The notes: a model not told the origin generated them from the letters alone. DNA of 64,000 nucleotides from Elmis aenea (GCA_947652605.1 OX393581.1:48879924-48943923); one strand, 5' to 3'; positions 38,215-50,531 are shown, counted from the stretch's first letter. Translations and numbers: made by a program.

Positions 38215-39311
38215 GTAACTATTTCATATAAAAAAAATCATGATTAATACAATACACACTTTGCCATTGCATATTATTACAGTTTTCATAAATCAAAACA
38301 TTGTTTTCTTAAAAGGATTTTAGCTCTTTAAAATTTTACTAAATATTCATTTACAAAAAAAGGAATGTAGAAGTATTTTGTGAAGTTGTTTGTTGCATAA
38401 CCCATTAATTATATTAATATTAATATATTTGATCGATTTATTTAACCTAAATTAGGTTACGTGTAAGGAATAAGTTGCTCTTATAATTGGACTAATTTAA
38501 ATTATACTTAAGTAAACCTTAATTAAAACAATTTGAGAAGTACGTTTTATATCTGTAAACACCTTTAAACATTTCAATGTTTACTAATTCCAACAAAAAT
38601 TTAACATCAGCAGATGCACTTTTATCTTACATAAGCAATAGATTTGATATTAAAATCTAGTTCATTTTTTTAATTAATTGTGTTACGTAGGTATTTAATT
38701 GGATAACACCTATAGTTATTATTGTGTGAAATACAGGTTTAGCTATCTTCAGTGTTATAATAAAGAAATTACCACAACAATTATAACTAAATTAAAAAAT
38801 ATGTCAAGAGTCAATTTTCTATGTGTAAGGATTTTTTAATTTTGGCCTTTTAGTCATAATTAAACTCACTAACAGTTTCAATGAGCATAGCACCCATAAT
38901 AAAGAGTATTTCGTAATAAAAAATATAAGAAACAGCACACATTTACCACTCTTTTACCTTTATAATATACTTAAATTATTTTATGTAATCAATAAAAGTT
39001 ATAATTGCTCATAGCCTTCGCAGTTTTTATTTTGCTGCAAACTTATAATAATTACACCCAGCTACATCAGTCATAAACTTTTATTTAAAAACACATTCAC
39101 GTACACTTATTGAGGTTATCGCAATTTTCAATTTCAAACAAGTTTTCAATAAAAATGCTTGATGTACGAATAATTATCGTTAGAGAATCATTGAAACAGC
39201 AAAACTTACATTATCTATCTGTCAGGATTATTGTCAATTTTTTTTAATACTACTGTAAAAAAATATGTGTTGGGACAATTAATCTTAGGTAAATTAATTA
39301 TATATTTATTT

Positions 39312-39345
39312 AGTCATGATTGCTTCTACTGTGTAGGACTCTTCA
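39312..39345 (-). mobile_element. Very short non-LTR 3' tail
   Basis: TTTAGTCATGATTGCTTCTACTGTGTAGGACT matches the 3' terminus of the copy at 31232. Only about 34 bases remain. Confidence 0.45.
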
Positions 39346-40351
39346 TTAATTATATTTCATCGAGATATAATACCAATTGACGCACTACCTCCAAGACATA
39401 ATCCACACAAAAATAAACTTTGTTACTTGCCATGACCGTGTTAAAAGAAGAACACTTGTATACAAGGATTTATAAGAAGTAAATTGTTAATACCTGAACA
39501 GAAATAATCAAGTCTTGATAACTGTCACAACTTTTTTTCTTGCTGAAAATGATTAATGGCGCTAATTTTAATCAAGTTTGTTTTTAAGTTCTGCAAATTT
39601 ACTTATTAATTTATTAATATCATAAAAATGTATCACAGTGCCTTGCTACTTTATTGATAAAACTACTATGCCAAGCTTAACAAATTGGGCAATCGGCTTT
39701 GAAAAACTGGGTTATGTCACTTTAAATATTACAGTATAAAGCCATCACAAAAAAAAGTATCTTAAGATCAAAATATTAAAAACTAGTTGTTTGCTAACAC
39801 ATCGTAAAAATTTGTGTGGTTTTTATGACGTTTTACCTTGTCACAATAACCTAAAAGTAATAACTAATACATAAAATGCATAATATAGTTAACACGCAAC
39901 AAGTACTTTGAAATGTTTCCACACACATGCTGCAAAAAAATAATTTTATGAGTCAGTACGATTCAAATTACAAAGGGCTAAAAAACTTGTTTATTGCTCA
40001 TTTCTATATTTTTAAACATTACTTTTTCCTAAATAACTTAATAGAATACTTTGTTGTAATCACATACAACACATATTGAAAAACGATCAATTTCATTCTG
40101 CTAGACTAAATTATCTTTTCTTATATAATATTTGTGATGAAATTACATCAATGGCATTTCTTCGAGTATTTTTTTATTTTAATACAATTAATTTTTTCCT
40201 ATAGAAACATAATTACTCTGATAATAATGAAAGATATGCAATGGTATTGTTTTATTGTTGATATTTATAAAGTCTTTGATGACTCAGATTCTATTGTAGC
40301 TCTGTTTTATAATAGAAGAATCAATATTACACATACTAGAGCTTCTGCTAT

Positions 40352-40635
40352 ACAGGGTATCCCAGAGATATTTCCACTTTGATTATTTCGTTTGTTTTTA
40401 GAAATAACCCCATCAAACCTTTTATATTATTAAAGGGTGAGAAAAAATGCAAATTATGCTTTTTCGAAATAAAGATGTACCTACTTAAAACAGACGTTGT
40501 TCTAATTGAATCAAAGTTAAAAAATATCTATTCAATTGTAATCAAAATTGTGTGCACTTTTATAATATACAACGTTTTTAGGGGTTATTTCCAGAAACTA
40601 ACGAGATAATGGAGACTGTAATCATCTCTGGGTTA
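40352..40635. mobile_element. MITE, family E, disrupted at its right end
   Basis: TACAGGGTATCCCAGAGATA...GAAATAACCCC on the left is mirrored by GGGGTTATTTCCAGAAAC...CATCTCTGGGTTA on the right. The terminal CCCTGTA is replaced by the family D element that begins at 40636. Confidence 0.7.
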
Positions 40636-41712
40636 TACAGGGTGTCCCAGGTTAAATTTCCAGCATGGAGATCTCGCTTATTATAGGAGATACAGCTTTG
40701 CTTAAATTAGATTAATTATTCCCAAGTATGAGGGGAGCTACAATCAATTTTTAAAAGTAGAAAATTCCTCGTTATTCAGATGTACCTATAGCAAAAAAAT
40801 ATGAAAATGTTGAATTTCTTTTTTCTCTCATAACTTTTTTATTTTATTCACTAGATCAATTTTATTAGTTATTTCTGAAGTACTTTTTAATGAAGAATGT
40901 AACTGTTATTTTGGATTTTTTGTATCACTTACCATTTTTGAGATATTACCCTAATTTCGTTCTTTCTTATAGGCCGCGAAGTTGACTGTGGAATAGTTAA
41001 ATATTCTTTTTTTTCTTTTAAATGAGGAATTACTTGCTATATCTATTTTTATAAATAAGTTACAAAATTAAGAAAAATCGTATTTTACGTATCACTTATC
41101 AAGCTCTCTATGAAAATGTGAACAAGAAGCAACTAATTAAATGTCAAATAACAGTCACTATTTGTCTAATAAATGATACCGCAGACAAAGTAACTGTCAT
41201 TTGACAATTAATAAGTTGTTTTTTGTTTTTATTTTCTAAATTAGCTTAATAAGTGATGGGTAAAATGCGATTTTTCCTGATTTTGTTTATTATTTATAAA
41301 AATAGATATAGCAAGTAACATCTCATTGAAAAGAGAAACAAAAAACACATTTAACTATTCCATAGCCAACTTTGCGGCCTATAAGAAAAAACTAAATCAG
41401 GAGTAATATCTCGAAAATGATAGGTGTTAAAAAAATCTAAAATAACGGTTACATTCTACATCAAAAAGTACCTTAAGAAAGTACAAATAAAATTGTTTTA
41501 GCGATTAAGACAAAAAAGTTATGAGAGAAAAAAGAATTTTGACATTTTCATATTTTTTGCTAAAACATCTGAAGCACGAGGAATTTTGTATTTTTAAAAA
41601 TTGATTGTGGCTCCTCTCATACTAACGAATAATTCATGTAATTTAAACAAACCTGTATCTCTTACAACAAGCGAGATATCCATGCAGGAAAATTAATCTG
41701 GAACACCCTGTA
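40636..41712. mobile_element. Foldback element, family D, full length
   Basis: 1077 bp between TACAGGGTGTCCCAGGTTAA and AATCTGGAACACCCTGTA. The arms are about 500 bp and self-complementary (for example TTCTTATAGGCCGCGAAGTT and its counterpart near 41370). Subterminal ATCTCGCTTATTATAGG is shared with families A and C. It is inserted in or beside the right tip of the family E element. Confidence 0.85.
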
Positions 41713-41822
41713 TAACGTGTTAAAAACATTTGGGACCGTCCTGTATAGTAGCATTTACACGCACCCATGACGTACGCATGTATATTTGTGTCTTTAATAA
41801 TTAAACTGTGCGAATTATGTAG

Positions 41823-42254
41823 GTTATCGACAATGTCATTCAGAACGTTACTGGCCAGGCCTTCAGAATAATAGGGGGTGCAGTACTTCGTAGCGGAGGA
41901 TTAGGTTTAGGTGGTAATAGAGGAGGCGGTGGAGATTCTGGAGGAAGTATGGTCAGCGTAGTCCTTCCTACTTTCCCTCCAGACGAATTCGACGATGACG
42001 AAGACGAAGATGACGACAGTTCAAATAGCGCAAACGTAGAAACTCGTATAGGCGACGATAGCGAATCTAATTCGACGAACAGCAATCCCCTAACAGTACC
42101 TGACAACTCTTCCCTGATAGTGAACCTTCCTATTGATGGCGAAGACTCTTCCCTCAACAGTATTATTGATAAATCAACGACCGCCACACTTAGTACTGAT
42201 CGAATAAGCACAGACTCGGCTTCCAATCCTGGAGTACTTTACACAGTGAGATAA
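41823..42254 (+). CDS. Secreted protein gene, exon 3 (C-terminal module 1, alternative terminal exon)
   Basis: After the acceptor GAATTATGTAG (41822) the frame is open in phase 0 for 143 codons to TAA at 42252-42254. Residues 1-23 of the exon are an amphipathic segment (VIDNVIQNVTGQ...), followed by a Gly-rich stretch (GLGLGGNRGGGG), VVLPTFPPDEF, an acidic run (12 of 13 residues D/E around exon residues 54-66) and a Ser/Thr/Asn-rich tail. NVT, NST and NSS are possible N-glycosylation sites. A donor-like ACA|GTGAGA at 42246 would remove the last two codons and the stop, in phase 0. Two AATAAA signals follow at 42332 and 42346. Exons 1+2+3 give a 218-residue protein. Confidence 0.75.
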   Translation, partial: VIDNVIQNVTGQAFRIIGGAVLRSGGLGLGGNRGGGGDSGGSMVSVVLPTFPPDEFDDDEDEDDDSSNSANVETRIGDDSESNSTNSNPLTVPDNSSLIVNLPIDGEDSSLNSIIDKSTTATLSTDRISTDSASNPGVLYTVR

Positions 42255-42331
42255 ACTACCGATTAACATCATGCCAAAAACTTCTACTTAAAACCGCTAT
42301 CCATTACAAATATGTTACAAGTTGTACCTAC

Positions 42332-42351
42332 AATAAAATGTTTTCAATAAA
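42332..42351 (+). promoter_or_regulatory. Tandem polyadenylation signals
   Basis: AATAAA occurs at 42332 and at 42346, 78 and 92 bases after the exon 3 stop codon. This supports use of exon 3 as a terminal exon. Confidence 0.6.
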
Positions 42352-43135
42352 ATTATACAATAGTCAAACAACAACAATATTTTAACAAATTTCTGTTCTC
42401 AACTAACTTAGATCATAAAAACAGCAAAAATTACCATACAAATAGCTACTTTTTGATTTTACGTTAATACTATTTACTCCCATAAACACGAACTATTTCG
42501 TCAATAATTATAGGCGATGACTATAAACTCATTATTACACAAAATTACAAACCTGAAACTCGTATGCAACAAAAAAAGTCCTTCACAATTTTTTTATTAG
42601 GGACGCCTTAAATTTTATTTGCCAAAACAGTATTAGGTCAAACATGAGACCTTGAAATATAATCGCTACAATAATTGTTAAATATTTTAATTTTTATTCA
42701 TGAAAAATTTCGCAAGCGATTCTAAACTACGTTTTCATCAAAAATTCTTCGCATATCCAATTCGTTACTATGTGAAAAGTAAACTTGAATTAAAATTTAG
42801 TTAGTTTACACTCTGTTGTTGAAATGCACGATATGGAAACATTTAAATATTCAAAACATGTATGCATACAGCATATAGCAGTACGTATAATTACCATATG
42901 ATGCAGTAATATAATACAATAGGTTTTATATCTTATACTCCTACATAATAAGCCTAGAAAGTTATTAAAATTGAAAATTGCAATGTATGAATAAATTGTC
43001 GGTTCGAATCAAGCTGTTCTTGCGTACAATCTCTACAAAATCGTTTTTTTATTGTATCTTGTTCATTTTTATCATAGAATTAATTTGTGATAATGAAAAA
43101 ATTTACTCATTGTATACAAAACCCAGCAATTACTA

Positions 43136-44313
43136 TACAGGGTGATTGAAATTCGAGTTTAAGCATGGGTATCTCGCTTATTATAATAGCTGGAGTGTAG
43201 GATTAAATTCAGCAAAATTGCTAAATTTTGTGCTCATTGGTAATCCAAAGAGAAATTGGAAATATCTCAAACGGTATCCGAGAAAATTAGGAAAAACCGG
43301 AAAATACGAATTTTGAAAATCGTCCATAACTCGTTTGAGGTTGTTGTTTCCATGACAACCAATCAACAAAGTTTTGAAAGTTCGTTACTTGTCATCGTAA
43401 TAGATTCGTAAAAATGAACTTTAATAACGAAGAAAAACGCGATATGAGGCGAATTTTTTATACCGTTCTTTTAAGTTTTGTTATACGTTACCACATGCTT
43501 TATACAAATTTACTTACAAATCTGTTTAATGTAGTGTTTTTTTCCTCATATGTTTGTAATAAAAATGTTGTTTTTTTAATTGTCATCTAAAACCTTTCTG
43601 CCATATTTTTGGCAAAAGCCCCATATTTTCCTACGTTTTTGTCAAACGTACAAAAATATGTGTGCGAGGGTTGTCTTCTTTCTGGATATGTTTTTGCATA
43701 TCGTTAACTTGACAATATAGAATTCCTACTCAATGAATAAAAAATTCGCAGCATATCGCTTTTTTCTTCGTTATTAAAGTTCATTTTTACGAATGTATTA
43801 ATGTGACCAGTAATAGACTTTCAAATCTTTTAGTTTGTTGATTGGTTGTCATGGAAACAACATAAACTACAACGACCGGCATTTGACAATGAATGAAGAA
43901 GTAAAATACCATGTGAGATACATCAATGGATTTAGAAAAATAAATGCTATTTGATTATGTAAATACCAAAAACTGCGCCCATAAGAAAAATTAAAGTTGG
44001 TAGTCATAAAACAAAAACGAATCGATCTAGGAAAAATTTGTGACCACCATCCGATTCGGCTTAAAAAGCTGCTTCGGCAATATTTTTACACATTTAAAAT
44101 ATTTTAAACTCCAAAGGAGTTATAGTCGATTTTCAAAAATCGCGTTTTTCGGTTTTTCCCAATTTTCTCGGATACCGTTTGAGAAATTTTCAACGTCTCT
44201 TCGGAATATTATTGAGCACAAAATTAAGCAACTTTTCCAAATTTAAACCTACGGTCTAGCTATTATAATGAACGAGATCCCCATACTTAAACTCGAATTT
44301 CAATCACCCTGTA
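43136..44313. mobile_element. Foldback element, family C, long copy
   Basis: It starts TACAGGGTGATTGAAATTCG and ends TTTCAATCACCCTGTA. Complementary arms include GTAAAAATGAACTTTAATAA (43408) against its mirror near 43780, and GTTTCCATGACAACCAATCA against TGATTGGTTGTCATGG. The right arm has an extra insertion of about 150-200 bp. The ORFs at 43181 and 44040 mirror each other and are not genes. Confidence 0.85.
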
Positions 44314-45740
44314 TAAAACTCCCATAAATATTAAAAATACCTTGTCTGTGTCTCATTCGGCTTTGAATTTCACCGTATAATCCATCATACAATATGAAAA
44401 AAATTAAAAACAATTGGGACAACTGTAAAAGTTTGCAATACAAAACTTAGACAGTAAAACAAAATCCACTTTTACTCAACGCTTAAACGGTTTTAGCGTC
44501 ATTATAAAAAAAAAAGTCTTGAACTAAATGTAACGAACTTAATAGTATAATTTGTTTAATTCATTCATGTGCTAAGTAAATATGAGCCAATATAAAGTGA
44601 TTGTAAACATTCATATGCAAATTAATTCAACATATTTCTCTGTAATTAAATTGAAAACGAAATAGAATTGCGCTCGAATTTAAATTGAAATGGCCAGAAC
44701 TTTTAGTTGGTAATTTATGAAAACATCTCAAGTTTTTTACATTGCGTAATGAACAATTTACAAATACAAGTTGCAACACATATTTGGATAGCGGTAAAAT
44801 TGTTTTTTCTTATATTCATAACGTACATTTCGCTCTGATACTAGCGAAAGTACAACAAGCGCTTTCTTAAAGACGATTGCGTTAAATAACTTCATCAAGG
44901 ATAATTTTATTCCACCTAAGGACTAGTGGAAGAACGACCATTTTCATCACATTTCAGGAAAAATAATATCACTACCCAAACCATATCTTTCTACATTCCG
45001 AAATCGATACAGGTGGAATGTATTCTACTATCTGCTTCTTCTTCTACTTATTTGCCTCTTTTATTCATCCACTTTATTTTCTCATATAGCCGACAATATG
45101 GGAAGATGCTCGTCTGTATTTCATTACTTAAACAAAGCATGATAAATTATGTTTTTAACTTATTTAAGTTTGTAGGTATAGCCTCCAAGTTGGTTAGCTG
45201 TTGTTAGTTATATAATCTTTCACAAACTAGCCTAAATGTTGCAATTAATTAGAAATTTAATCACTCATTAACGAATTAATTTATTTAAGTATCAATTAAT
45301 TCGGTATTTTTATTACGTAACTAAACAGTTAACAGGGCAAATTATTGAGTAATCTATCTAGCTATGAACACAAAATTGACAGTTCACATTTTTTTCTGTC
45401 GGGTAAGTGTAAAATTGTTAAAGCTTATTGGCAATTTGAATTGGACGATTTACAAAACTTTGATCTTGGTTTATGTGTTGACGCAAACTTATTTTTGGAA
45501 GGATGAAGTCGCCGACCTATTTTCAAGTACAATACTGGTCTAGACAGTTTGTATGGAACAGAAAATCATTCCGGGATGACTCGAGATCTGGAAGAAGGAC
45601 CTATGAAGACAATAAGAAGAGAAACGATCAGGATAATTAAGCCTGATCGTCTAGGAAGTTAATGAATCGGAAATAATACTTCTGAATCTTTTTCGTGATT
45701 ATTTGGGCAAGAAGAAAGGGCATTCGATCCTGAGATAGAG

Positions 45741-46472
45741 TACAGGGTGGTCCAAATTCGATGGAATCACACCGATATCTCGCTTAATATTCAAGATAGA
45801 GAAACGGTTTAATTACCCAAAATGTGCAGTTTTTCGAGACAAGCTCAGAACAGTTCTCAAATATATTCTATCATTTTCGGTTTTTGAGTTATTGTTTTTT
45901 TTGTTACATCTCCGTTATTGTTGTAAATATCGAGAAAACATTCATGAAGATTACTTTTAGATATTTTTATTTAAAATTCGATTAAACTTAAAAAAAATTA
46001 CGCTCGCCGTTAAAAAGTTATGACACAAACTTACCTTTTTTAAATAAAAGCTATAGTTGGCTATGACCTATTTAAATTTGTTTTCCCATTCCAAATATAC
46101 CGGGTAATTCAGTTTGACGCCGTTTTCGAAAATACGAGGTTTGTTGGGGTTATTTTCAATAATTAAAAAGTTATAGGGGTTCGACAGTCAAACTGAATCA
46201 CCCGGTATAAGGGTTGATGTAGGTATTTTCAATAATACGCAAGTTACGAAGATTTTTTGGTTGTTTTTGCTTAAGAAAAACAGGTTTTAAAAACAAAAAC
46301 AAGGTGTAAAACCTTTTAAATTTCATGTGGTACAAGTTACGAAGTTTTTAAATTTGTTGTTGATGTAAGCATTTGCCTCAAAAAACTACACATTTTTATA
46401 ATTAACCGTTTCTCTATCTTGAATATTAAGCGAGATACCCATGCAATCCCATCGAATTTGGACCACCGTGTA
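45741..46472. mobile_element. Foldback element, family A, with nested palindrome
   Basis: TACAGGGTGGTCCAAATTCG and the complementary CGAATTTGGACCACCGTGTA bound 732 bp. AGATAGAGAAACGGTT lies inside the left end and its complement inside the right end. A separate palindromic MITE sits inside at 46098-46207. Confidence 0.8.
46098..46207. mobile_element. 110-bp palindromic MITE
   Basis: TACCGGGTAATTCAGTTTGAC and GTCAAACTGAATCACCCGGTA are near-perfect complements, with short inner arms. It is inserted within the family A element. Confidence 0.7.
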
Positions 46473-46836
46473 CACCAAAAAAACTTTGCAGAAAAGGAAT
46501 TTCTTAAGAAAAATTTGGATGCCCATACAACTTTTTTTATGGAAAATCTGGGTGCAATACTAAGACCAGATGCAGTGCGTTTATAAGGGCCCCCATCCTC
46601 AAAAATTCCAAAGTTCAATCTTCTGCATAAAAAACTATCTGCAGCATTTTACTGGTATGGGGAAAAATCTTATTAGTACATGAGACACATTGACAATTAT
46701 AACAAAATTTTGATTTAGTTCTGTCTTGATTCATGACTAAGTAGATAACTTAAGAATTTGCCCCCGTATGTAATTTGATTGTTCTTGTGCCTTAGAGCGA
46801 ACAATTTTAACATGTGCGTTAAAAATGTTGTTTCAG

Positions 46837-47055
46837 TCTCCCGTTGTGGCAGAAGAAAACACAGTTGCAAGACAGATTAGAACGGCAAGGGCGGCGGACG
46901 ACCAAGAGGCAGAAGCATCAGCTCCCAATCCTGCAGAGGATTTATCTAATGTGGATGCTGAAGACGCCGACAGAGATAAAAGATTTTTGCCTTTCGGAGG
47001 CGGAGATGGGCATTCCGGCGGTGGCTCCGGTAACTTCCTTTTCGACCTCATCAGG
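46837..47055 (+). CDS. Secreted protein gene, exon 4 (acidic pro-region, dibasic site)
   Basis: The acceptor TGTTTCAG (46836) and donor AGG|GTAAGC (47056) enclose 73 codons in phase 0, with G/C-rich codons unlike the flanks. The peptide has an Ala/Glu/Asp-rich first half (SPVVAEENTVARQ...), then D-R-D-K-R-F, a dibasic cleavage site, a Gly-rich FGGGDGHSGGGSG and a final FLFDLIR. It parallels exon 2. Joined directly to exon 1 it would give an alternative precursor without exons 2 and 3; joined after exon 3 it would give one long protein. The sequence alone cannot decide. Confidence 0.78.
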
Positions 47056-47389
47056 GTAAGCTCAGAGTAAAATGGTAACAGTATTAAGTTAAAAAAAAAA
47101 CATTAATAAATCTAAGAATTAGAACGTCCTTTATCAAGCCATAACGCGTTCTTGATAGTTGTTACATTCTCAACCAAGCTGATAAATCAGTTGTAGTATT
47201 ATAATTTAATCGCTAATTTTTATATCTCGCTACTAATTGCATATTATTCAAATTTAATAACCAGATTCAAAAATCCACAGTTTGTTATCTAACAACATGA
47301 AAGTAAGACTAGGCCACTTTCATTCGGCTGTAGTATTCAAAATAAATATTATTCGAAGCCTGCAATATGCATATAAAAATTCCAAAGTA

Positions 47390-48929
47390 TACAGGGTGGA
47401 CCAAATTCGAATGTTTTACGGGGTATCTCGGTTACCGTATTAGTTAGCCAAATCGAATATCGGCCTCTTGGGCTTTTTTTGAGAAAAGAACGCCTATGTA
47501 ATCATTTTTTATATCGCTTTTCATTTTGGCACTACAGACGAAAATGAAATTTCATCGTTTTTGGACATTAACTTTAACTTCTTTATTCATTAAAATAGAA
47601 CAATATGTTATCAAGGTTTTTAATACAGATTTTTATGATTAATTTAAAAACAAATTAGAAATTTTTTTAGCAACCTTGACTTTCGAGATAATAAGTAAAC
47701 TTAAATTTTTTTTAATAGAAACCCTAGTTGGCCATGACTTTATATGAAAAAGCATTTTTTTAGCATCAAAAATATATCGTTTTAGATACAGGGTGTTGCA
47801 TGACCAAACGGCCAAACTTAAGGAGCATGTTCCTTGAGTCAATTTAAGCAAAAAATGTTATATAAACCATAGTCCAAAACTCGATGGTTATCGAGTTGTA
47901 GACCTTTAAAGTTTATGGAAAAAAAAGGTAAATGTCAACATCAAAAAGTATGAAATACCGCTTTTATCTTCTAAAATATTGATTTAACAACAAAAAGTTT
48001 TCTATAAAATTTGCATCGCAATTTTTTCTGCGCCTTGTGGTGTACTTAATTTTGTTTTGTTTTTTACAGTTTATTTGCCATGGCAACCAACTTAGTTATT
48101 TTAAATAGACACCCTGTATATTATTATATTTTTATATTCCTCTTTAGATGTACTTCATAAAATGTGAAAAGTCATAGAGGCCCAAAATTAACGTTTGTCG
48201 AGTAGGTAATTCACTTGTTTTTGAAAATTTTGAGCGATGTAGTAATTTCAAAAATTCGTTTGGAAGTTATGCTTCCTATACGATTTGTATTATTTAAAAT
48301 TTTGAAATGTAATACAGGACATTTGTTACTTTTGATCGAATTCGTTAAATTCTTAAGCACTTGATATTTTTGAAAAATTTTCGAGAAACAAATTAATTAC
48401 TCGAAAACTGTTAATTTTGGGCCTATATGACCTTTCACATTTTATAAAGTACATTTAAAGAGGAATATAAAAATGTAATAATATAAAGGGTATTCTATTT
48501 AAGATAACCAGGTTGGTTGCCATAGCAAATAAACCGTAAAAAACAAAACAAAATCGAGCATACCATAAAGCGCAAAAAAATAGCGTTGCATCTTTTATGA
48601 AAAACATTTTGTAGTTAAATCAATATTTTAGAAGATAAAAGCGGTATTTCATACTTTTTTATGTTAAAAATACCCTTTTTTTAACAAACTTTAAAGGTCG
48701 ATAACCATCGAGTTTTGGACAATGGTTTGTATAATATTTTGTTGAATTGACTCAAGGAACATGTTCCCTAAGTTTGGCCGTTTGGTCATGCAATAATTTG
48801 TTGCAATAAATAACCAAGATAATGGCTAATTTTGTAAAAACTTCCCTATCATAGTTTGCCATAATTTCGTAAACAAGTCATGTTTGCAATTATTAAACAA
48901 CTGAACATCCGAATTTGGTCCACCCTGTA
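47390..48929. mobile_element. Foldback element, family L, interrupted by a family F copy
   Basis: The left end TACAGGGTGGACCAAATTCG and the complementary right end CGAATTTGGTCCACCCTGTA form a matched pair. About 1 kb of the interior is a family F element (47787-48794) that inserted into it. The ends resemble family A, but the interior differs. Confidence 0.75.
47787..48794. mobile_element. Foldback element, family F copy 2
   Basis: It starts TACAGGGTGTTGCATGACC and continues CAAACGGCCAAACTTAAGG; the right arm ends GGTCATGCAATA, with its last bases worn. The core AGACACCCTGTATATTATTA is mirrored by TAATATAAAGGGTATTCTAT. Compared with copy 1 at 11933, the core is complete. Confidence 0.8.
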
Positions 48930-49977
48930 CAAAAAGTGCTGTTTTAAACAGGATGTTAAATAACACTTTTTTTATTAGTGATTTTAACGCTGCCTCAAGA
49001 AATAAACTCAACAGTATATGTTTGAAAATAACATTTCAAATAACACACGTGCACTTTCATGTGAGAAAACCAAACAAAAGATTTGTGGATCTGGTTGTAT
49101 ATTCTTTTTCTAGTAACCAAAGTCACCAACTTTCTCTAAAAGCGATCCATGTTGGTTTTTTGTTGTTTAATTTAAGAAATCTCATATTTGTTGGTTAAAT
49201 ACAAAACCCCAATTTTCTCTACTAGAAACAGAATTGATCCTACTCCCAGTTTTTGACCAGTTTATTAACTTTCATTTAGTTTGTATTGATAACTTAGGAG
49301 CAGATGTTTAGCTTAATTATTTAAAAATAAGTCAACATTTCAAAACAATTGATGGCACCCCCACGACAAATGCCACTCACGTCATAACATTTGTTTTTTT
49401 ATAATATCATTCGATCACTCAGAATTTTGTTAGCCACCCGCATTTACCATATCATCGAAATTGTAAATTTTGATATTATTATCTAATAAATAAATAAACA
49501 ATTTTAAAGTTCTAATAATTTTAAGTTTAAACAAATAGAAATATTGTAGCAACGCTCCAATTACCGTACGTATTTTTATGTTACAATCTGTGTATGTGTG
49601 TGTATGTCAAGGATCGTGTCATAATGTAAAATGAAATGAAAAATTCGAACGTGTTTTGTTAAGTAATTTTTGCAATACCCAATGTATGTTAATTAAAATT
49701 AATATTTACGCATAACGACGTTTAAGAGTATATTTAAAACCCAATTATTGTCCAGCACAGTAACTTTTACGGCCAACTGAAAGTATATCGACATTTTTAA
49801 TTGCGACATTACTTTAATTGGGTCTAAGATTTTATATTGACGCCACAAACTCGAATTACAAGCTTTCACTATAACAGCCTAAATGCAGTTCTTGAAAACA
49901 ACCTTTGTTTGATGGCAAAAGTTAAACGATTAATTAAATATATGTACTTGAAGGGCCGCTAAAAAACAGGAATAATA

Positions 49978-50531
49978 TACAGGGTTGCGCAAAAGTATGG
50001 AAACAGACAAATGTATAGAATACTATTGCAGATATAACAATGAAATTCTGTATCTGAGCGTTATTGTATTTTGGGGATTCGATGAAAAGATTAAGGATGC
50101 AATAAGACTTCCGGCTCAAACCGACTCAAACTTTGAAAATTTAAATAGAACACACAGTATATTTTTACATTTCTCTTAAAATTTACTTTAGAAAATGTAT
50201 GAATTTATATGGGTCTAAAGTCAATATTTCGTAAAATGTGTCGCTCAAAGTTTTCATAAAAATGAAAACGGTTGGCTTTAGACCCATATAACCTCATACA
50301 TTTTTTAAAGTAAATTTGAATAGGAATACAAATTGTAAAAATATTTAGGGTATTATATTCAAAATTTCAAAGTTTGAGTCCGTTTCCGGTTGAACCGGAA
50401 GTCGTATTGCAACCTCAATATTTTCATCGAATCCACAAAATACCATAACGCTCAGATACAAAATTTCATTGTTATATCTGCAATACTATTCTAGATATTT
50501 GTCTGTTTCCATACTTTTGCGCAACCCTGTA
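49978..50531. mobile_element. Compact foldback element, family H
   Basis: 554 bp bounded by TACAGGGTTGCGCAAAAGTA and TACTTTTGCGCAACCCTGTA, perfect complements. The arms are about 240 bp with a very short loop around ATATGGGTCTAAAGTC. The ORFs on both strands are palindrome artefacts. Confidence 0.9.

Larger units (their letters stand above)
38215..41822 (+). other. Intron 2 of the secreted-protein gene
   Basis: 3.6 kb from GTAACT to TTATGTAG. The first 2.1 kb is featureless AT-rich DNA except for a retrotransposon tail (39312-39345). The last 1.4 kb holds two adjoining foldback elements (40352-40635 and 40636-41712). Confidence 0.65.
42246..46836 (+). other. Region between exons 3 and 4 (intron, or 3' end plus intron)
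   Basis: It begins with a possible donor and the polyadenylation signals of exon 3, and ends with the strong acceptor ATGTTGTTTCAG. It contains two foldback elements (43136-44313 and 45741-46472), one with a nested MITE. The block at 45510-45730 is G+C-richer (GGAAGAAGGACC, GATCAGGATAATTAAGCCTG) but unrecognised. The rest is AT-rich. Confidence 0.6.

Noticed and set aside
41840..42226. 128-residue antisense ORF opposite exon 3
   Set aside because: It is the shadow of the biased exon 3 coding sequence: Ser/Pro-rich runs mirror the Asp/Glu and Gly runs of the sense frame.
42998..43015. GGTTCGAATC, a tRNA T-loop-like word
   Set aside because: No acceptor, D-arm or anticodon arm can be built around it.
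46833..47059. ORFs overlapping exon 4 in other frames
   Set aside because: Exon 4 in its own frame has good splice sites in phase 0; the others are shadows.
49985..50179. Overlapping ORFs on both strands
   Set aside because: They are produced by the perfect palindrome of the family H element.
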